The position numbers and the translations under genes were made by a program. Positions 58,996 to 64,000 of a DNA stretch of 64,000 nt are shown here, piece after piece. How positions within the stretch are numbered: the stretch's first letter is position 1; each line of letters begins with the position of its first letter. The notes under the pieces were generated by a model, which did not search any database, was not told the origin of the DNA, and was given only the letters and a program-made list of their open reading frames with translations. The stretch comes from Ceriagrion tenellum (taxonomy: Eukaryota; Arthropoda; Insecta; Odonata; Coenagrionidae), in assembly GCA_963169105.1 (NCBI GenBank), contig OY720640.1, positions 114,128,085-114,192,084 of the forward strand. Direction: 5' to 3'.

Positions 58996-59517
58996 ATTCT
59001 TTATAATTAAGCAATTCTTGTACTTTTCCACCAATAATATTAAAAGGAAAGAAAGTGGCTCTTTTGCTACCTCTTATGTTCACGTTACATCGAGTTTGGT
59101 TACTCTAGCAACTCCTTATTGACATCACTGAAAGTCACAACGCATTGAAAAAGGTACATTGAAACTTTACACCCTCAGACATCTTTTCGTGGAAGTATTT
59201 TACACTTGAATCCATATTAAAACAATCCTTGTACCTTTCCATTAATTATAACATAATTGTCCACTAATAGTAATAAGTGGAAAATTACTTATTAGTGGAA
59301 AATTATATTATTATCAATGGAAAGGTACAAGGATTGTTTTCATATGGATTAATGTGTAAAAGTTTTCCACAATGTGAAGCCTGAGGGTGTAAAGTTTCAA
59401 TGTACCTTTTTCAATGCGTTATGACTTACAGTGGTGTCAATAAGGAGTTTCTAGGGTAACCAAACTCGATGTAACGTGGATACAAGAGGGAGTAAAAGAG
59501 CCACTTTCTTTCCTCAA

Positions 59518-60774
59518 AATAGGGCGGATAAAAAAACATGCCCCTCAGGTGTGGCAAAACAAGATTTCATTTCTCGTAGCAACTTATACGTGTTTCATCG
59601 CCGCATTCGCGGCCGGTTCGAATATCTTTATGAACAATAGAATTTATAATCTGAGAGTATTCAATCAAGACGATGATTGGGCAAAGTGTGAACATATTTA
59701 ACAGATGCATAACGCCATTTTGACATACATTGATGAAGTTTTCACAAAGCCTAATAAGTTCATTACATCCGAATAAGAATTTTTCAGTTTATCTCTTCGG
59801 GTTTCTTGATGGCCTTGTGAAATTTCTAAATGATGGCATGCAAAGTCTAGGAAATTCAGTACCATCGATCTTGGGATCCTTCCAGGGAAACTAGGTTCTA
59901 CGGATTGCACTCGCCATTTTTAACAGAGTATCGAAGCTCTATTTACACGACACGGTATAAATAACAGGCATAATTCTCCCAATAAAAAACAAAATAAAAT
60001 ATATCAATTAAATAAAAAAAACCTCACGCCTTAGCGGGAATAACTTTCAAGATAATAAATGAGTGATGGATGTTCCCTCTATGAACAGCTAATTGGACCA
60101 TTTATTATTTAGGATCGTGCCACTGGAGATATGAAATACCAATTTCTTTAATACAGCTTAGCTTTATGGCAAAAGCTAGCAATGCAAGACAGATATACCA
60201 TGAGCATGATTTTTGCCATTTTATGGTTTCCGCTCAATAGTTAAATACCGAAATGGTCGATTATCTGGGTGTTGAATTGAACACGGTAATTATTTGAATT
60301 GACCGGCATGGACTGCGAAGCTGTATGGAATAAACTATTTGCTATATAGTTGGATATGAATCTCTGTGTGCCAAACGAAGTTTCAAATACTACTGGTCCG
60401 CAGAGTATGTGTATCTATATAGTAGGGTATATGTCCGCAGAGTACATGCATAGCAAATATATTTTTTCAAGTCTTTATTTTATAGAAAAAAGACATAATA
60501 ATACAGAGTAAAATAGATAATTTACTCAAATTATAAACTATAAAACTATGGAAATTTTCATTAAACTCCACAGCTTCTTTCGCCCGAGTCAGCCTTGATA
60601 TTTCTTAGCTTAGCTTATCACCTGTTTATGTTTTTGTTTATCATGTCATTCGTTCAGTTCACAGGGCCAGCTAATCCATTTTAAATGTTTGGTCAATCAT
60701 AATAGTCACGTGACCATTTTGTTTATGAAAGGACTAAAATGATGGCCGTAAACTTCGATTCGCCTATCTCGGAA
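59518..60774. other. non-coding DNA, unassigned
   Basis: AT-rich; a minus frame at 59698-59910 is unassigned. Confidence 0.4.
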
Positions 60775-61345
60775 ATACGACCACGTGGAACGGAAGAAGT
60801 TCAACGAACATCAAGCGGAGGATATCCCAAGCTAAGAAGGAATTTGTGGGAAAAAAACTTCTGTGCTCAAAGAAGATAGTACTACAAACCAGGAAACAGT
60901 ATGTCAAAACATTCTTGTGGAACGTGGCAATCTATGGATCGGAGGAAGCATGAACCATTGGAAAAGCTGACCAGAAAAAACGAGAACCCTTCGAATCCTG
61001 GTGCTGGAGGAGGATGCTCAAGATAAAATGGATGGACAAAAAAAGAAATGACGAAGTGTACAGAAGAGTGGAAGAGGAAAGGACCATATTCAAAACCTTA
61101 CAGAAAAGAATGAACAGATGGATTAGACACACCCTGAGACACAATGGGTCTGTGAAGAACGTCATTGAAATTTAAATAGGGGGAAAAGTCCCCAGAAGAA
61201 GACCCAAAAATTAGTTCATGGACCGAATAAAGAAGGCAGTACGTAGGATGAGATACCAGGAGTTAAGGGAACTAGCATTAGACAGGGAAGTGCAGAGGGC
61301 TGTAGTCAAACAATCTTGGGATTGAACAACCAATGGTGATGACTC
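60775..61345 (+). pseudogene. RTE-like LINE 3' region, best copy
   Basis: Nearly continuous translation after the RT palm: RRISQAKKEFVGKKLLCSKK, LQTRKQYVKTFLWNVAIYGSE, FESWCWRRMLKIKWMDK, RTIFKTLQKRMNRWIRHTLR, KVPRRRPKN, FMDRIKKAVRRMRYQELREL, ending TIR-less with a TGATGA-like tail. Single stops replace a few codons. This copy explains the fragments at 8.7, 48.1, 49.4, 50.9 and 62.6 kb. Confidence 0.85.
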
Positions 61346-62051
61346 TGATACCAGTCCTAATAATGAATTCCCTTGAGGAACTTTTGCATCAAATCTAATA
61401 TTTTGGGTATCCCATTTTCCGCTCCACAAGACTTGCTGAGACAAACAGGCCCAGTAGATCAATGTAAATCCATTACAGGCAAAATATTCATATATTTTGA
61501 TTTAAAGCAGATGTATTCATTGTGCAATAATAACCAAACGAGGGTAAATATTGGGAGGATATGAGAGGCGCCGAAGCGCATGGTCACGGCCACGTTTGAA
61601 TCGTGACACGGGATTTCTATTGATTATTGAACCAGGAATAGAACATTGACGCATTCCCGGTTGCGTTCAATCAGAGCATACTTGAATGGAATAGTTTGAT
61701 CAGCCCTTCACGTTGGCTGATGAATCGTGAATCATGGGAAGCCAATTCATGCACTCCTGCGAAATATGAAAACCCAAGATGGAAATTCATATTTTGGTCC
61801 ATTCATCCATTCATTGTGATGTATAAACTCGAGATCCGCGCGTATTTTTTTATCCGAGTGGCATCTGATGGAAACGGCTGGATGCTCATTGATTTTCAAA
61901 AGGTATCGGTCTCTTTATGATCACTCGGATAACCCACTGGAGGATGTTAGTGGTGAGAGAAAAAAGCTACGGCAAATAAATTCCGCGATTGCATATACCC
62001 TTATTATTGATCCTTTTATCCGGATATTGATTGACTATAGCCCTTCATCTA
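61346..62051. other. non-coding DNA, unassigned
   Basis: Frames at 61373-61564 and 61696-61920 (+) are unassigned. Confidence 0.35.
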
Positions 62052-62616
62052 CGTACGACCCTGCAAGCCACCGCATGGGCATGTGGAGTATTTTGGAGGT
62101 GACGTATATTATGGGAGTGTATTTAGTGTAGTTCAATTTCCATTGTGGTCGCCTATTGTGCGCGGATAGAACGAGTTTTTGTACCTATCTGTTTGACAAT
62201 GTGTTTCTTATTTTATCGCATCTGTCTGACCTAGAGATGTAGTGAGGCGTCATGATAATATTCTTTGTGTCGCTCTGAAATTGTTCTGAATTTCTCAAGC
62301 AAGCTAAGCGTAACCTGCAGCCTCCGAGTCTCTAGGGGCTCCCAACTTAGTCCCTCTAAAAGTTGTGAAACACTATATGATCACTCGTAGCGATTTTTAA
62401 CGAAGCGTGCAGCTTTTCATCGTATTTTATTATTTTTTTTTGTTAAATCTTTATGACCAGGGTCCCAAATACTTGTGCGTATTCGAGGTGTGGCCTAACC
62501 AGAGCGAAGTAGCATCTCTCTTTTACTTTTTCATCCGAGGACCTTCCTATTACACGCTTAATAAAACCTAGCCTCTTAAATGCTGTGCTGCGCATGTTTT
62601 TTGTGCGTGTTCCCCA
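62052..62616 (-). pseudogene. CR1/Jockey-like LINE 3' fragment
   Basis: Minus strand: GNTHKKHAQHS-type start (equivalent to WGTHIQN), KVKERCYFALVRP, then the shared 3' end with LEPLETRRL-type motif and the ACGTAGATG tail near 62052. Directly abuts an RTE-like fragment at 62617. Confidence 0.75.
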
Positions 62617-62700
62617 CACATCCTTCTCTGTACAATACTAGTTCTCTTAATCTCTGGTAGCTCTTCAAATGTATTTTCTTTATTTGGTTTATTTCCGTTT
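62617..62700 (-). pseudogene. short RTE-like LINE fragment
   Basis: Minus strand: NQIKKIHLKSYQRLRELVLYRE, matching MDRIKKAVRR..YQELRELALDRE at 61.25 kb. Confidence 0.6.
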
Positions 62701-63568
62701 GTACCGGTGCTAAATAGGAAATGTTGAGGAGCAGACTTTGATGCGTGGAATTAAAGCCTTGAGAGAACCTTGGAGAGTCCTTGGTCATCAATTGAGCTAT
62801 ATAAAACCCAGGTTTTCTGACAAACTGCCATGCATGGAAGCCGATATCACTTGCTTCGCGTATTTATATATATAGTATATATATGGACAGTTAATTGCCA
62901 AATTATCCCTTTCCTGAATTTTCTGTCCATTCTGTAATATGTTTAGCGTCAAGGTAATTTGTTTCCATTGAACTAATTACATTTTTAAAGGAAATATTGG
63001 TACATACATGAACTGTATTAAATCGTGAGTGTGTGACGCCATACCGAATGTTTCGCTTCATCTAGCCCTGAATCTGCACGCCAAATGCAAAACTTTATTC
63101 ATCAGTATTCGTTTCTGTGTGCGCTCTATTTTACCTGTAGTTACAAGGTATTAAAAATGGCATAACCTCTGTGATACTGTGACCTTTTTCTCTCAAAATC
63201 AATTGTACTAATAAATTTCTGACACTTTTTTATGCTTCAGACAGCTCTTAATTTGAGACTACGGTACATCTCAAATCCTCTCTCTGCAGCCTCTTTAACA
63301 ACAATCCCATTTCTTCCTTCCATCAACAAAAACTGCCATAAGCCAAAACCAAAGCTTTAGTTAAACACAAAAAGTTTCAGTCGAGGCTATTCAACGAATG
63401 ATAAACCCAAATACATTGAATTTATGTTTATATTTAATTTCCACCCTTACTTCCTTAGGATTGGGTTATTAAACTCGTAACAAACCACGAACTCTAATGA
63501 AGACACGCTTAAGTTGGCCTCAAGGGTTCACTTCCACCCTAGCCCATCTCTTAGAATTCCAACATGAT
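62701..63568. other. non-coding DNA; short TATA run
   Basis: A TATATATAGTATATATATGG run near 62.87 kb; otherwise nothing recognised. Confidence 0.4.
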
Positions 63569-63755
63569 TGGATAAATGTTTCTCGGGTGTTGCACCGGGT
63601 AAGAGGGTCCCATACTCCCGACGTTTCAGAGATCAAGTCGATCAGAATTCAGATCAGATTCAGAACCCCCTGACGATGGAGATCAAGTCGATCTCCGAAA
63701 CGTCGGGACCTTTGAACCCTCTTACCTGGTGCAACACCCGAGAAACATTTATCCA
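63569..63755 (+). repeat. foldback carrying a hammerhead with intact core
   Basis: Inverted arms (about 63569-63650 and 63675-63755) share TGGATAAATGTTTCTCGGGT, GTTGCACC and CCCGACGTTTC. On the plus strand: stem I CCC (63667-63669) with GGG (63705-63707), CTGACGA (63670-63676), stem II GGAGAT-CAAGTCG-ATCTCC, GAAA (63697-63700), ACGT and cleavage C at 63704. All core bases are consensus. Family member of 32.2 kb. The left arm retains only the 3' half. Confidence 0.75.
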
Positions 63756-64000
63756 GCAGGTACGCCTGGAAAATCAAAGATCTTTCATCACTTCCAACGT
63801 GATTCATATAACTTGTCCCCTTATCATATGGAGAAAGACGACTTTAGCCTTAGGTCACCTCCACTAGGAGCAACATTCCGCTCATTTTGATTGACTCGTT
63901 TCGTCTTATGCGCTGGTTCCTAATCATATTATGAGGAGATCATTGGGAAACTTCTGCACGTGTAGGAAATGGAAATGGTTTAAGAAACCTGCTACTTTAG

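Larger units (their letters stand above)
58334..59517. repeat. three copies of a ~220-bp unit, two direct and one inverted
   Basis: Unit copies at 58334-58556 (+), 59022-59250 (-) and 59306-59517 (+) share GGAAAAGTACAAGGATTG, CTGAGGGTGTAAAGTTT, TGTACCTTTTTCAATGCGTT, CAATAAGGAGTT and AAAGAGCCACTTTCTTTCC. The first copy runs directly into the start of another (58557-58600), a tandem arrangement. Opposed hammerheads at 58.2 and 58.96 kb belong to the same complex. Confidence 0.8.

Noticed and set aside
1..64000. CRISPR array or bacterial operons
   Set aside because: No regularly spaced short repeats, no ribosome binding sites and no compact gene packing; repeat content is clearly metazoan.

Overview
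This window is eukaryotic genomic DNA from an animal, most likely an arthropod and plausibly an insect. That call is an inference from repeat content: Penelope-like elements (PLEs) with GIY-YIG endonuclease domains, CR1/Jockey-like and RTE-like LINE remnants, tRNA-derived SINEs, a hAT-type MITE, AT-rich background and local CpG-rich patches. I see no complete host gene, no rRNA, no functional tRNA gene and no CRISPR array. The only host-exon candidate is a CpG-rich open stretch on the minus strand near 15.1-15.4 kb ending at a good splice donor, and it is weak.

Layout. 0.5-0.9 kb: a hAT-type MITE with 8-bp target duplication. 2.4-2.7 kb: a foldback element inside a 15-bp direct repeat. 4.4-10.1 kb: LINE 3' fragments. 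11.8 kb: a SINE. 15-17.4 kb: CpG-rich patches. 20.3-23.7 kb: a dead LINE (ORF1, endonuclease and partial RT remnants) carrying an internal foldback insertion. 23.7-25.9 kb: a 2.2-kb structure with ~700-bp imperfect terminal inverted repeats. 26.0 kb: a SINE. 31.7-36.6 kb: palindromic tRNA-derived repeats, a foldback and a SINE. 37.2-44.9 kb: a cluster of PLE fragments, including the best-preserved copy (39.7-41.8 kb, minus). 48-51.5 kb: a LINE nested inside an RTE-like LINE, plus another RTE fragment. 52-52.6 kb: the strongest CpG-rich patch. 52.8-59.5 kb: PLE and hammerhead-bearing inverted repeats. 60.8-62.7 kb: more LINE tails. 63.6 kb: a hammerhead-bearing foldback.

The most striking signal is about sixteen hammerhead-ribozyme-like motifs (CUGANGA, stem II, GAAA, a very short palindromic stem III, then the cleavage position). 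Seven keep every core base. Where PLE coding remnants are still attached, the motif lies 3' of the GIY-YIG coding end, after a pyrimidine-rich tract and a TATA-like TATATAA. Others sit in inverted-repeat foldbacks without coding sequence. PLEs are known to carry hammerheads; the local density, the foldback packaging and the conserved tract-TATA-hammerhead order deserve checking. A second unusual set is four short palindromes whose arms contain a tRNA B-box and share the same terminal motif. None of the coding remnants is intact, so the window looks like old repeat-rich intergenic or intronic DNA.
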